Origin: Flavobacterium chungbukense | GTDB lineage: Bacteria; Bacteroidota; Bacteroidia; Flavobacteriales; Flavobacteriaceae | NCBI RefSeq assembly: GCF_020805785.1 | Contig: NZ_JAJGZV010000001.1 | Span: forward strand, 806,001 to 870,000 | DNA: 64,000 bases | Reading direction: 5' to 3' | In this document: piece by piece, positions 53,547 to 62,609 of the stretch | Layout of the letters: each line of letters opens with the position of its first letter | Numbering within the stretch: the first letter of the stretch is position 1 | Program-made: the position numbers and the translations under genes | The notes under the pieces: generated by a model | Database searches by the model: none | What the model saw: the letters and a program-made list of their open reading frames with translations, nothing else | Told to the model about the DNA's origin: nothing

Positions 53547-54419
53547 TTAGTTAACGCGGTGTTTCCATCTTTTATGTGTCCATAAATAAAATTCCGGAAC
53601 CTCAAGAATTTGTTTTTCTACTTCTTTTAAATACTTTTCGGTAATTTCAAAATCTGCATATTCTTTTGGATCATCAGCAAGTGAAAGAAATGTAGCTTCA
53701 TAAAATCCTCTCTTTACTTTTTTTACTTTTACCATGATAACGGCTAAATCGTATTTTTTTGCCAGCATTTCGGCTCCTGTATGTACAGGAACTTCAACGC
53801 CCATAAATTTCATAGAATGGAAAATCCTATCCAATTTCGGTGATTGATCGCTTGCTAAACCATACATCGCCAAAACATCATTACGCTGATTTTGAGCCAT
53901 TGTCGGTATTGCTTTTCTGGTTTCTATCATCTCGGTATTGTATTTAGAGCGAATTTTTCGAACCAATTTATCAAAATACGGATTGGCTAGTTTTTTATAA
54001 ACTGCAATTCCTTTAAAACCAATTTTTGGGTTAATAGTCAAGAGCCATTCATAACTAGCGTAATGTGACGCTACAAGAATTACACTTTTTCCTTTTTTGG
54101 CATAATCCAATACAAGATCAAGATTGGTTATCTGGAATCGTCGGTCCATTTCTTCATGCGAAATGCTCATCGTTTTTACCATTTCTAAAAACATATCACA
54201 CATATGTTTGTAGAATTTCTTTTCTATGTTTTTTCTTTCAGCATCGCTTAAATGAGGCAAAGCAAGTGCTAAGTTTTCGCGAACTACTTTTTTACGGTAC
54301 CCGATCACTCTGTAAATTAAAAAATAAACAAAATCTGAGAATAAGTAAAAAATAGGAAAAGGTAATATGGAGATAAGCCAAAGTAAAGGATAGGCTAAAA
54401 TATAAACGAGAAATTGCAT
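53547..54419 (-). CDS. LpxL/HtrB-like lysophospholipid (lipid A) acyltransferase
   Basis: A 290-residue inner-membrane acyltransferase. It has an N-terminal membrane anchor (YPLLWLISILPFPIFYLFSDF), GYRKKVVRENLALALPHLS, and the catalytic HX4(D/E) motif in SHYASYEWLL near residue 119. A second conserved region, YKKLANPYFDKLVRKIRSKYNTE, fits the family, as does LASDQSPK. LpxL/LpxM enzymes add secondary acyl chains to lipid A; in Bacteroidota, related members act in lipid A or lipoamino-acid acylation. The exact acceptor is not predictable. Confidence 0.92.
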   Translation of the reverse strand: MQFLVYILAYPLLWLISILPFPIFYLFSDFVYFLIYRVIGYRKKVVRENLALALPHLSDAERKNIEKKFYKHMCDMFLEMVKTMSISHEEMDRRFQITNLDLVLDYAKKGKSVILVASHYASYEWLLTINPKIGFKGIAVYKKLANPYFDKLVRKIRSKYNTEMIETRKAIPTMAQNQRNDVLAMYGLASDQSPKLDRIFHSMKFMGVEVPVHTGAEMLAKKYDLAVIMVKVKKVKRGFYEATFLSLADDPKEYADFEITEKYLKEVEKQILEVPEFYLWTHKRWKHRVN

Positions 54420-54433
54420 GCAGCTTTTTTTTA

Positions 54434-54441
54434 CAAAGATA
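54434..54441 (-). promoter_or_regulatory. Putative -7 box of the LpxL-like gene
   Basis: The minus strand reads TATCTTTG (TAnnTTTG), 15 bases upstream of the start codon. Confidence 0.4.
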
Positions 54442-54531
54442 AATTAAAAATGATTAACCTTCGATATTTTGGTTTGTTGCTAACTTATCTTTAAGAATGA
54501 TTATATTTACCATTCACAATAAATATTATTT

Positions 54532-55170
54532 ATGAATGTTTTTTTAGTAGGGATTATAGTTGCCAACGCTGTTATTAGTTACAAAGGTTTTAATGATCTT
54601 TCTTTTTTTAGAAAGTACGAATTTCACGTAGGAAGCATTCGTTCGGGAGAGCAGATTAGAATGTTGTCTTCTGGTTTTTTGCATGTAGACATGATGCATT
54701 TAATATTTAATATGCTGACACTTTATTTCTTTGCTCCAGTTGTTTTATCCTGGCTCGGAACATTTTCTTTCCTTTTGATTTATTTTGGAAGTTTAATTTT
54801 TGGAAATCTTCTAACAATGATGTTTCATAAAAACGATTACAGCTATCGTGCCGTTGGTGCATCTGGCGCTGTGACAGGAGTTTTGTATTCTGCGATATTA
54901 TTACAGCCCAATATGATGCTTGGTGTATTTTTTGTCATTCCGATGCCGGCTTATATTTTTGGTATTGTGTATTTATTATACTCTATTTATGGAATGCGTG
55001 CCAAAAATGATAATATTGGTCATACAGCTCATTTTGGCGGCGCTATAGGCGGTTATTTGATTACTTTAATAAAACAGCCTTCACTAATTACAGATAATAC
55101 TTTAATGGTTATTTTGCTGGCTATTCCGATTATGATACTTTTTGGAATGGCAAAATTGGGAAAATTATAA
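54532..55170 (+). CDS. Rhomboid-family intramembrane serine protease
   Basis: A 212-residue inner-membrane protease with six predicted helices. The catalytic Ser lies in VGASGAVTGVLYS (GxSG motif) near residue 113, and the partner His in GHTAHFGGAIGGYL near residue 166. The first conserved HxxxN element is MMHLIFNMLTLYFF. Rhomboids cut transmembrane substrates within the bilayer; targets in Flavobacterium are unknown. The gene is divergent from the LpxL-like gene and runs about 50 bases before the SIMPL gene. Confidence 0.93.
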   Translation: MNVFLVGIIVANAVISYKGFNDLSFFRKYEFHVGSIRSGEQIRMLSSGFLHVDMMHLIFNMLTLYFFAPVVLSWLGTFSFLLIYFGSLIFGNLLTMMFHKNDYSYRAVGASGAVTGVLYSAILLQPNMMLGVFFVIPMPAYIFGIVYLLYSIYGMRAKNDNIGHTAHFGGAIGGYLITLIKQPSLITDNTLMVILLAIPIMILFGMAKLGKL

Positions 55171-55221
55171 TGCTGGCATAACTTTTGAAAAGCTTTTATT
55201 AAATATTAAAATTTAACAAAA

Positions 55222-55911
55222 ATGAAGAAACTAGTATTATTTTTAACAATAATGTTTATGACTATGTCTTACGGCCAGGAAATCAAACAAATACCTCTAA
55301 TTAATGTAAATGGAGAAGGAAAAGTAAAAGTAGCACCTGATCAAGTTTGTATTTCAGCTACGGTTGAAACAAAAGGGAATAATGCTAAAGATGTTAAAAA
55401 ACAAAACGACGAAAAAATGGATGCTGTTTTAAAATTCATAAAAAAAATGAATGTGCCAACAGCAGATTTCAAAACAAAACAAGTTGCTTTAAATCCGCAG
55501 TACGATTATGAGAAAAAGAAAACTTCTTACAATGCTACTCAAACGGTAGAAATCGTAGTTAAAGACTTGTCTAAGTATGATGAATTGATGGAGGGTTTAG
55601 TTCAGCAAGGAATCAATCGAATTGATAGAGTTTCTTTTGAGTCGTCTAAATTGGCACAATATCAATCTGAAGCTAGAAAATTAGCTATGAAAGATGCAAA
55701 AGTAAAAGCGGAAGAGTATGTGTCTGTTTTAGGACAAAAAGTTGGTAAGGCTTTTACAATTTCTGATAATTCTCAGGTATATCATCCACAGCCGATGTAT
55801 GCCGCTATGAGAATGAAAGAAGCTGATGCAATGGGTTCTTCTAATGAAACTTTAGCAATTGGAGAAATTGAAATTACAGCAAATGTTAGCGTAAGTTTTG
55901 TTTTAGACTAA
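55222..55911 (+). CDS. SIMPL-domain (DUF541) exported protein
   Basis: A 229-residue exported protein with signal peptide LFLTIMFMTMSYG/QE. The SIMPL/DUF541 domain covers most of the rest: INVNGEGKVKVAPDQVCISA, KQVALNPQYDYEKKKTSYNA, DRVSFESSKLAQYQSEARKLAMKDAKVKAEEYVSVLGQ, and the final EITANVSVSFVLD. Family members such as BP26 form ring-shaped oligomers in the periplasm, and E. coli YggE is linked to oxidative stress. It lies downstream of the rhomboid gene; functional linkage is unknown. Confidence 0.92.
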   Translation: MKKLVLFLTIMFMTMSYGQEIKQIPLINVNGEGKVKVAPDQVCISATVETKGNNAKDVKKQNDEKMDAVLKFIKKMNVPTADFKTKQVALNPQYDYEKKKTSYNATQTVEIVVKDLSKYDELMEGLVQQGINRIDRVSFESSKLAQYQSEARKLAMKDAKVKAEEYVSVLGQKVGKAFTISDNSQVYHPQPMYAAMRMKEADAMGSSNETLAIGEIEITANVSVSFVLD

Positions 55912-55930
55912 GCGACATACATTCCAATAT

Positions 55931-55972
55931 TAAAAATCCAAATTCCAATTTAAACTGGAGTTTGGATTTTTT
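55931..55972 (+). terminator. Terminator of the SIMPL gene
   Basis: The stem AAAATCCAAATTCCA / TGGAGTTTGGATTTT (one mismatch) is followed by a T run, about 20 bases after the stop codon. Confidence 0.8.
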
Positions 55973-56013
55973 TATTTTAAAAGCAATATTTTAAATTTAC
56001 TTGAAAAACTACT

Positions 56014-56586
56014 ATGAATCTTTCCGAGCAATTTTTAATAAAACATATTGAGAAAATAGTTTCATTGACAGAAGATGAAGCTGCTGCTATTGTATCTCAT
56101 TTTGAATTAAAAAGTTTTAAAAAAGGGCAATTTATCATTGAAGCTGGAAATGATGTTAAAGATGTGTATTTTGTGCTTTCAGGATTGGTTAAACTCATTT
56201 ATGAAGATCAAGATGCTAGAAAACATATTGTTTCTTTCGCAATGGAAGATTGGTGGGAAACTGATTTTCAAGCTTTTTACACTCAAACTAAAGCATTGTT
56301 GACTTTAGAATGTATTGAGGATACAGTTGTTTACAGTCTTTCTTTAGAAAATTTTGAAAAATTATGTTTTGAATGGAGAAAAATGGAGCGTTTTTTTCTT
56401 CGAAAATCTATTGCAGGACATATCGGATCGCAGACTCGAATATTGTCATTTTTGACTTCCAATGCACGTGAGCGATACGAGCAGTTACTTCTTAAAAATT
56501 CTTCCTTGCTGCAAAGGGTTCCTAAAAGTTCTTTAGCGTCTTATTTAGGAGTTTCGCGCGAAACATTGAGCCGTCTTTTCAAATAG
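56014..56586 (+). CDS. Crp/Fnr-family transcriptional regulator
   Basis: A 190-residue regulator. The N-terminal cNMP-binding-like beta-roll (about 15-120) reads SFKKGQFIIEAGNDVKDVYFVLSGLVKLIYEDQDARKHIV. The C-terminal helix-turn-helix reads SLASYLGVSRETLSRLFK (about 172-189). It ends 72 bases before ridA. It resembles the other Crp-like gene at 16039 in size and layout, and both sit directly upstream of a small metabolic enzyme. No ligand is identifiable. Confidence 0.92.
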   Translation: MNLSEQFLIKHIEKIVSLTEDEAAAIVSHFELKSFKKGQFIIEAGNDVKDVYFVLSGLVKLIYEDQDARKHIVSFAMEDWWETDFQAFYTQTKALLTLECIEDTVVYSLSLENFEKLCFEWRKMERFFLRKSIAGHIGSQTRILSFLTSNARERYEQLLLKNSSLLQRVPKSSLASYLGVSRETLSRLFK

Positions 56587-56658
56587 TGATATTTGTCACG
56601 CCATCAAAATTACAAGTCTTATCATTTTTGCATTAACTTAATTTTAAAATATAAAAAG

Positions 56659-57048
56659 ATGGAAAAACAAATAATCAATCCTTGGAAATGGCAAGACGCA
56701 AGAAACTATGTACAAGCAGTTGATGTTAGTAATGTTACAGGAACTTTATATATTTCTGGACAAACTGCTATTGATGATGAAGGTATTTCGAGTACCGCCG
56801 ATATGAGAACTCAATTATTGAAAACATTTGAAAATCTTGAAAAAGTAATTCAGGATTCTAATTATGAGTTAAAAAATATTGTGCGATTAAATGTATATAC
56901 AACAGATTCGGCTTCATTATTTGAAAACTTTGATGTCTTTCAAAATTGGATTCAAAAGAATGAAATTAAACAGTCAAGTACGGTTTTGGAAGTAAAAAGT
57001 CTTTTTGAAACTTTAACAGTAGAACTGGAAGCAACGGTGGTAAAATAA
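56659..57048 (+). CDS. RidA-family (YjgF) enamine/imine deaminase-like protein
   Basis: A 129-residue protein of the RidA/YjgF/UK114 family. Signatures are LYISGQTAIDDEGISSTADM near residues 26-45, then LLKTFENLEKVIQDSNYELKNIVRLNVYTTD, and SSTVLEVKSLF. RidA hydrolyses reactive 2-aminoacrylate-type enamines; the key arginine of RidA, in the usual R-x-x-V-x-V region, is not certain here, so this may be another subgroup. I chose the ATG at 56659 (MEKQIINPW); the upstream extension would need a TTG start. It follows the Crp-like gene. Confidence 0.85.
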   Translation: MEKQIINPWKWQDARNYVQAVDVSNVTGTLYISGQTAIDDEGISSTADMRTQLLKTFENLEKVIQDSNYELKNIVRLNVYTTDSASLFENFDVFQNWIQKNEIKQSSTVLEVKSLFETLTVELEATVVK

Positions 57049-57060
57049 AGCTCAAAATTT

Positions 57061-57107
57061 AAATTCCATTTTCCAAATTTAAATTGGGATTTGGAATTTG
57101 TTTTTTA
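57061..57107. terminator. Bidirectional terminator between ridA-like and kinase genes
   Basis: The long hairpin AAATTCCATTTTCCAAATTT / AAATTGGGATTTGGAATTT is followed by GTTTTTTAAA, between two convergent genes. It overlaps the 3' end of the kinase gene by a few bases. Confidence 0.75.
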
Positions 57108-58475
57108 AATATTTTGTAAAGGCAAAGTAAACTTAAAAGAACTTCCTTCTCCTGCTTCGCTTTCTACCCAGATTTTACCATTATGTATTTTTATGAATTC
57201 ACTGCAAAGCAATAATCCTAATCCGCTTCCTGTTTCGTTTTCAGTTCCTTTTTGTGTCACTTTTTCATTAATTCTAAATAAATTTTCTTTTATAGAATCT
57301 GGAACTCCAATTCCGTTATCTGTAATAGAAATTTTGGCTAGCTGTTCATTTTGAGAAAGTTTGATTTTAATTTCGCCATATTTTTCTGTGAATTTAATGG
57401 CATTGCTAAGCAAATTGCGTAAAATAGTTCCAATCATATTTTTATCGACTTCGGCTTCAATTACATCGGTCGATTCAAAGACAAGCTTTATGTTTTTATG
57501 TAAGGCTGCATTTTTGCTTAATTGTAGATTTTCTTTAATCAATGTGTTTAATACCACTTTTTTTGGAGAAAAAGTAATCATTCCTGTTTGTACTCGCGAC
57601 CATTCTAGCAGGTTTTCTAACAACTTGTAAATGTTTTTATTAGACTCATGCTGCATTTCTGAGATTTCTCTAATTTCTTCGCGAGAGTAATCCTCTATAT
57701 TTTCAAGAAAAAGTTCCGAGAGCGAAACGGATGATCCTAACGGTCCTCTTAAATCATGTGCTATTATTGAAAAAAACTGATTCTTATCATCCAGAAGTTT
57801 CTGAATTTTATCATCTTGTTTTTCTTTGACCAACAGCAAAAAACCAACGATCCCAATAAGAGAAAGCAGGAATAAGCAAATACTATACAAACTATCAAGA
57901 GTACCGTAAGAAATAATTTGATCTTGCGGATAGAGGTATCTGTAAATGGATCGTACAAAAATCAAAACTTCAAAACCTACGTAACAAAGCACGTAAAAGG
58001 TCTTAAAAAAGCTTTTTTTCTTCTCTGTAAAATAAAGAACGGTCGGCATTAAATAGATAGCAAAAACCCCAAAACCGGCAATTACAACACGTGTATTCAT
58101 GGTTGCTTCTAGTAAAGTTATGAGATTGAAAACTAAAATAGTAACGACGGTAATGGCTATTTGTAATCTAAAATATTTCTTTGCCTTTGTTTTGATCAGT
58201 GCCAACATGGCAATTGTTTCAAAACAACAGGCAGCAAGAATCATAGAATTGGCAATGTTAATTGAAGTAAAATCGCTGATAATATTTCGTAAAAGTGCCA
58301 ATATCCAAGCTACGGTCAATATTAGTTTTCCTAGACCGAAAAGTTTTAATATTTTTTTGTTATCGCTTGTAGCGTAAGAAAACGAATAACTAAAAATTAG
58401 AATACAAGTAAAAAAATTGCCCCAGAAATAAAGTAGAAAAATAGTTTTGGGGTCTACAGGAAAAAGTTGGAACAT
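57105..58475 (-). CDS. Orphan membrane histidine kinase
   Basis: A kinase of about 456 residues from the ATG at 58475 (MFQLFPVDPKT); the longer form would add 17 residues. The N-terminal half has about six or seven membrane helices (FLLYFWGNFFTCILIFSYSF to LFLLSLIGIVGFLLLV) and no clear periplasmic domain. The transmitter is complete: phospho-acceptor His in FFSIIAHDLRGPLGSS, N box NLLSNAIKFT, G1 SITDNGIGVPDS, and G2 ETGSGLGLLLCSEF. No response regulator gene is adjacent. The next gene, divergent, encodes a large hybrid-like regulator; a -7 box lies 31 bases upstream. Confidence 0.9.
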   Translation of the reverse strand: MFQLFPVDPKTIFLLYFWGNFFTCILIFSYSFSYATSDNKKILKLFGLGKLILTVAWILALLRNIISDFTSINIANSMILAACCFETIAMLALIKTKAKKYFRLQIAITVVTILVFNLITLLEATMNTRVVIAGFGVFAIYLMPTVLYFTEKKKSFFKTFYVLCYVGFEVLIFVRSIYRYLYPQDQIISYGTLDSLYSICLFLLSLIGIVGFLLLVKEKQDDKIQKLLDDKNQFFSIIAHDLRGPLGSSVSLSELFLENIEDYSREEIREISEMQHESNKNIYKLLENLLEWSRVQTGMITFSPKKVVLNTLIKENLQLSKNAALHKNIKLVFESTDVIEAEVDKNMIGTILRNLLSNAIKFTEKYGEIKIKLSQNEQLAKISITDNGIGVPDSIKENLFRINEKVTQKGTENETGSGLGLLLCSEFIKIHNGKIWVESEAGEGSSFKFTLPLQNI

Positions 58476-58505
58476 TATTGGTTTTTGCTTTTTTAATCTA
58501 ATTCG

Positions 58506-58513
58506 CAAATATA
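58506..58513 (-). promoter_or_regulatory. Putative -7 box of the orphan kinase gene
   Basis: The minus strand reads TATATTTG (TAnnTTTG), 31 bases upstream of the start codon. Confidence 0.45.
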
Positions 58514-58734
58514 CGAAATAACACAAGAAATGCCAGTATTACAGGCATTAAGATAAGATTACGATGTACTTTCTTTTGTTTAATTAATTTTTAAATCTTT
58601 AAAACTGATTTGCTTTTTTGATTGAATTAGCTCTATAAGCTCTCGAGTTTACTTTTACCTCAGTTTTTAACTTAACATACATTTTATGTTTAAGTTAACT
58701 TGCGATTGTATACTTGCGAGTTAAATTACAAGCA

Positions 58735-61700
58735 ATGACTAGGGCACTACTATTATTTTTTCTTTTTACACTGTATTCATTTGGACAACAAATAAAATTT
58801 GAAAACTTTACCACCAATCAAGGATTATCCAATAACTCTGTCGTAGATATCGAAAGTGATACTGATGGAGGCTTATGGATTGCAACCTGGGACGGACTGA
58901 ATTATTTTGATGGTTATAATTTTAAGATTTTTAAAAACAGTTTCAATCGTCCTAAAACCATTTCTAGCAATTATATTACGAAGCTAAAAAAAGATACATC
59001 TGGAAAAATCTGGATTATGACAAAAGAAGGTCATATAAATTGCTATCTAGGTAATGACGAATTTGACGAATTTAAGTTCAAAACAACTCCAGAGAATCTT
59101 TATTTATCTCAGAAAGGAAACATTGTCGTTGAAGCCCAAAAAAAGTATTACGAGTACAAAAACAATTCTTTTGTAGAGACGAGTGTAAGGAATGTAAAAA
59201 AAACAGACTTTAGTAAATTAAAGAATATTTTATTAAAGGAATATTCTCTGCTTAAAATTAATGATATCCTAAAAGATAAATCTGGAAATATATGGTTCGC
59301 AACCCGCGAAAATGGATTGTATATTATTACGAATGAAAACAAAATCGAACATCTTACAGCCGATTTGTATGCGCCGTATTCTTTTAAAAATAATGAAATA
59401 GAAGCACTTCATCTTGATGACTTCGGCAATATTTGGCTAGGACAAAAAGATGGTGGTTTAAGTATGGCATTTACAGGTTCTGAAAAAATAAATGCCATAG
59501 TGCCGCATCCTTTAAAAGAACCAAATCTGCCAGATGAAACAATTAGAGCCATTACAAAAGATAATAACGGAAAAATCTGGTTAGGATATTATACAAGAGG
59601 ACTTTACTGTTACAACAATAATAGTCATGTTTTTGAAAAGTTTAAAATTGGCAAAGCAAGTTCGCATCCTGATTGGGAACGCGTGAGAAGTTTATTTGCA
59701 TCGAGTGACGGAAATGTATGGGCAGGAACTTACAACGGAATTCTTAGAATTTCTGGTAATAAATGCACTAGTTATGAAACGGCAGATAGCGACGGGGTTT
59801 CTATTAAAAGATGTTATTCTATAATTGAAGATCAAAATAAGCAATTATGGATGGGATGTTGGGGAGGTCTGGCTAAGTTTAATCTGGAAACAGGAAAATT
59901 TGAAAAATTTCAAGGTCAGGAATTGCTGAGTAAATTCCATATTAGAAATGTCAAAAAAAACAATCAAAACCTGATACTTTCTACTGAAAATAGTGGGGTA
60001 ATTGTCTTCAATTTAAAAACAAATACTTTAAAAAAAATAAGTACTAAAGACGGAATTTTAGGCAATAGCATTTATTCTGTTTTTGTTGATAATGAATCGG
60101 ATAATTATTGGATTGCATCTCTTGGCGGTGTCACGGTTTTTAATAAAAAAAATGGCGTTGTTAAGAATATCACAGAAGTAGAAGGATTGCCAAGTCATAT
60201 GGTTTACGGATTGATTGATACGGGTAATAAAGTTTGGATTAGCACCACAAAAGGAATTGCTTCTATTGACAAGAAAAATTATACCGTCACTTCTTATAAT
60301 CCAGATTATGGATGGCAAGCGCCAGAATTTTCAGAAGGTGCGTACTATCAAGATTTGAAAGGAAATTTGTTTTTTGGAGGTGTTGAAGGTGTTAATTATT
60401 TTAATCCAGAAACCATTCATAGCATACATTCTAAAGCAAAAATAAAATTGAAAATTGATGGTATTGAAAGTTCTCAAGCATCGATTGAAAGAAGCTTCAG
60501 CAAGAACTCATTAGAAATTGAAGTAATTCCGATTCTTTTTCCTAGAAATAAAAAAGCCTCTATTTATTATAAATTAGAAGGAAGAGAGGACAAGTGGGTT
60601 CTTTTGCCTGCCAATAATAAAATAGAATATTCTAACCTGTCTTCAGGCGATTACAGTTTTATGATTAAACAAGGTAAAGACGGAAAACCTGAACCGACAT
60701 TTTTTGATCTTCATATTGGAAAAGCATTTTACGAATCGATATTGTTTTATATACTATTATCGGGTTTTATTCTTCTGGTTTGTATTGCAGTGGTTTACGT
60801 TAAAAATAAAGCCGCCCTTGCACAGCAAAAATATCTTGAAGAGTTGGTTGCCGTGCGAACTGCCGTTATCGAAAATCAGAAAAAGGAAATGGAAGCGGTA
60901 AATGAAGAATTGGATGAAAAGAATAAAAAAATTCTAGAGCAAAAAGAAAAATTACTGATTCTTCACAGCAATTTGAAAAAGGAAAATTTTGAAATCGAAA
61001 AATTTAAAACTTTCATGCTTGCTGAGTTTCAAGAACCCATTTCTAGAATAATCAAAATTTCTAGTTCATTTAAAAAAGACTCAGAAACGCATCGCGATTT
61101 AATTGTGCAATCTGGTAAATTGGTAAAACTTATATCAGAATGGAATTACTTAGAACATGTTAAAGATCTTGGACCTGTAAAAAAATCAGTAACAAGCCTG
61201 TTGCCTGTTTTTAGAAATAATGTCGAAAAATTGAAGAAAGAACTACAGGCGAATGAGGTGAATTTTAATTGTGAAATTGATAATTCAGACTGTTTTGTAT
61301 CAGTAGATGTATTGCGTTTAAAATTGGCAATGCAGTATTTTTTCAATGATTTAAGCAAATATTCCGACAGAGACAGTACTATAAATATCGCAATTACTTA
61401 CCAAGATAATTGTATTGAAATTAAAGCCGTTTCAGATAGTATAATTTTAAAAGATAATTGGTATAACATTTCGCATTACAGTCCATATTTTAAAGCGATG
61501 CAAGTTTTGTTGCGGGATTTGGAAGGAGAATTGCTTCCGTTTTCAGAAGAAGATTTTCAGATAGCTTTGCGTATTCCGATAGAAGTTGTTAATCCAGATA
61601 TTCATTTTAAGGAAACTATATCTTGGAAAAATTTCAATTATCTGGATGAGTTTGCTGCAGATAAAAAAAGTCTTTTGGTTTTTGGAGATTCCTATAATAA

Positions 61701-62433
61701 TCCGGCTGCAAGCCAAGTTTTAGAAAGTGAAAATTTCAATTTGATTTTCGAAAGTTCTATTTCTAATTTAAATGCTGTGATGAAACAAATCGATATTTCG
61801 GCCTTGATTTTATATCAGACAGAGTTTTCCAAAAAACTAATTGACTTTTTAAAAGTAAACAAAGAAAATTCGAATATCAGAATACCGATGATTTATATCT
61901 CGGAGGATATTAATTACGAATTGAATGAACAATTATTAGAAATTGGTATTCAAACCCATATACAGCTTCCTGCGAGTGCATCATTCGTTAGAAAAAAAAT
62001 AGACAGTTTAATAAATCAAAATATTGAACCGCTGAGAGAACATAAAATTCAGGAGAAAATATTTGAGATTCTAACGGAAAACAGCGAACACGTCACGGCA
62101 AATGAAAGGCTTTTAAGAAGAGCTTTAGAAATTATAAAAGAACAACTTCAAAATCCTTCTTTTAATGTCGAAATGCTGGTAGAAGAGTTAGGCATTTCGC
62201 GAGTAAAATGTTATCGCATTTTTAAAGAAACTTTAAACCAATCTCCTTCAGACATACTCATGTCTCTTCGCTTACAAAAGGCAGAAGTTTTATTAAAAAC
62301 AAAACGATTAAACATATCAGAGATTAGTTTTGAGTGCGGGTACAATGATCCAAAATACTTTGGGCGCTCGTTTAAAAAGTACTTTGGGAAAACTCCTAAG
62401 GAATTCAAAGAATTTAAAGAGTATACAGTTTAA
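58735..62433 (+). CDS. Hybrid two-component-like regulator with degenerate phosphorelay domains, AraC output
   Basis: A 1232-residue regulator from the ATG at 58735; an upstream TTG is in frame. It has a signal peptide, then a reg_prop beta-propeller sensor (about 28-558; repeated GNIWxAT/GKIWLG motifs), Y_Y_Y domain (593-661), membrane helix (668-689), coiled coil (693-755), HisKA-like (750-808), HATPase-like (833-950), receiver-like (977-1093) and AraC HTH (1128-1228) domains. In the H box the site reads AEFQEPIS, with Ala763 in place of His. The receiver site reads ISALILYQ, with Tyr in place of Asp, and the usual Lys is replaced in IQLPAS. The ATPase G boxes are not recognisable. The AraC domain looks intact. 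It lies directly upstream of a SusC-like gene, its probable target. Confidence 0.9.
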   Translation: MTRALLLFFLFTLYSFGQQIKFENFTTNQGLSNNSVVDIESDTDGGLWIATWDGLNYFDGYNFKIFKNSFNRPKTISSNYITKLKKDTSGKIWIMTKEGHINCYLGNDEFDEFKFKTTPENLYLSQKGNIVVEAQKKYYEYKNNSFVETSVRNVKKTDFSKLKNILLKEYSLLKINDILKDKSGNIWFATRENGLYIITNENKIEHLTADLYAPYSFKNNEIEALHLDDFGNIWLGQKDGGLSMAFTGSEKINAIVPHPLKEPNLPDETIRAITKDNNGKIWLGYYTRGLYCYNNNSHVFEKFKIGKASSHPDWERVRSLFASSDGNVWAGTYNGILRISGNKCTSYETADSDGVSIKRCYSIIEDQNKQLWMGCWGGLAKFNLETGKFEKFQGQELLSKFHIRNVKKNNQNLILSTENSGVIVFNLKTNTLKKISTKDGILGNSIYSVFVDNESDNYWIASLGGVTVFNKKNGVVKNITEVEGLPSHMVYGLIDTGNKVWISTTKGIASIDKKNYTVTSYNPDYGWQAPEFSEGAYYQDLKGNLFFGGVEGVNYFNPETIHSIHSKAKIKLKIDGIESSQASIERSFSKNSLEIEVIPILFPRNKKASIYYKLEGREDKWVLLPANNKIEYSNLSSGDYSFMIKQGKDGKPEPTFFDLHIGKAFYESILFYILLSGFILLVCIAVVYVKNKAALAQQKYLEELVAVRTAVIENQKKEMEAVNEELDEKNKKILEQKEKLLILHSNLKKENFEIEKFKTFMLAEFQEPISRIIKISSSFKKDSETHRDLIVQSGKLVKLISEWNYLEHVKDLGPVKKSVTSLLPVFRNNVEKLKKELQANEVNFNCEIDNSDCFVSVDVLRLKLAMQYFFNDLSKYSDRDSTINIAITYQDNCIEIKAVSDSIILKDNWYNISHYSPYFKAMQVLLRDLEGELLPFSEEDFQIALRIPIEVVNPDIHFKETISWKNFNYLDEFAADKKSLLVFGDSYNNPAASQVLESENFNLIFESSISNLNAVMKQIDISALILYQTEFSKKLIDFLKVNKENSNIRIPMIYISEDINYELNEQLLEIGIQTHIQLPASASFVRKKIDSLINQNIEPLREHKIQEKIFEILTENSEHVTANERLLRRALEIIKEQLQNPSFNVEMLVEELGISRVKCYRIFKETLNQSPSDILMSLRLQKAEVLLKTKRLNISEISFECGYNDPKYFGRSFKKYFGKTPKEFKEFKEYTV

Positions 62434-62609
62434 GGTTTCTGTTAGCCCTGTATTTGTATAAAGTTAGGACAATGTTAATGTGCAATATTCCTCTTTTTTA
62501 GAATGAATTCTGTTCCAAATTGAATTAAAAGTCCTCTTTTGAAAAACAAAAATCCTCCCTTTGGAGGAGCCGTTAAGATACTTTTGGCAAAACAAAAAAA
62601 GTAATTTAA

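Noticed and set aside
56593..56658. N-terminal extension of the RidA-like protein from a TTG codon
   Set aside because: The extension (SRHQNYKSYHFCINLIL) does not belong to the RidA fold and the ATG at 56659 gives the standard N-terminus.
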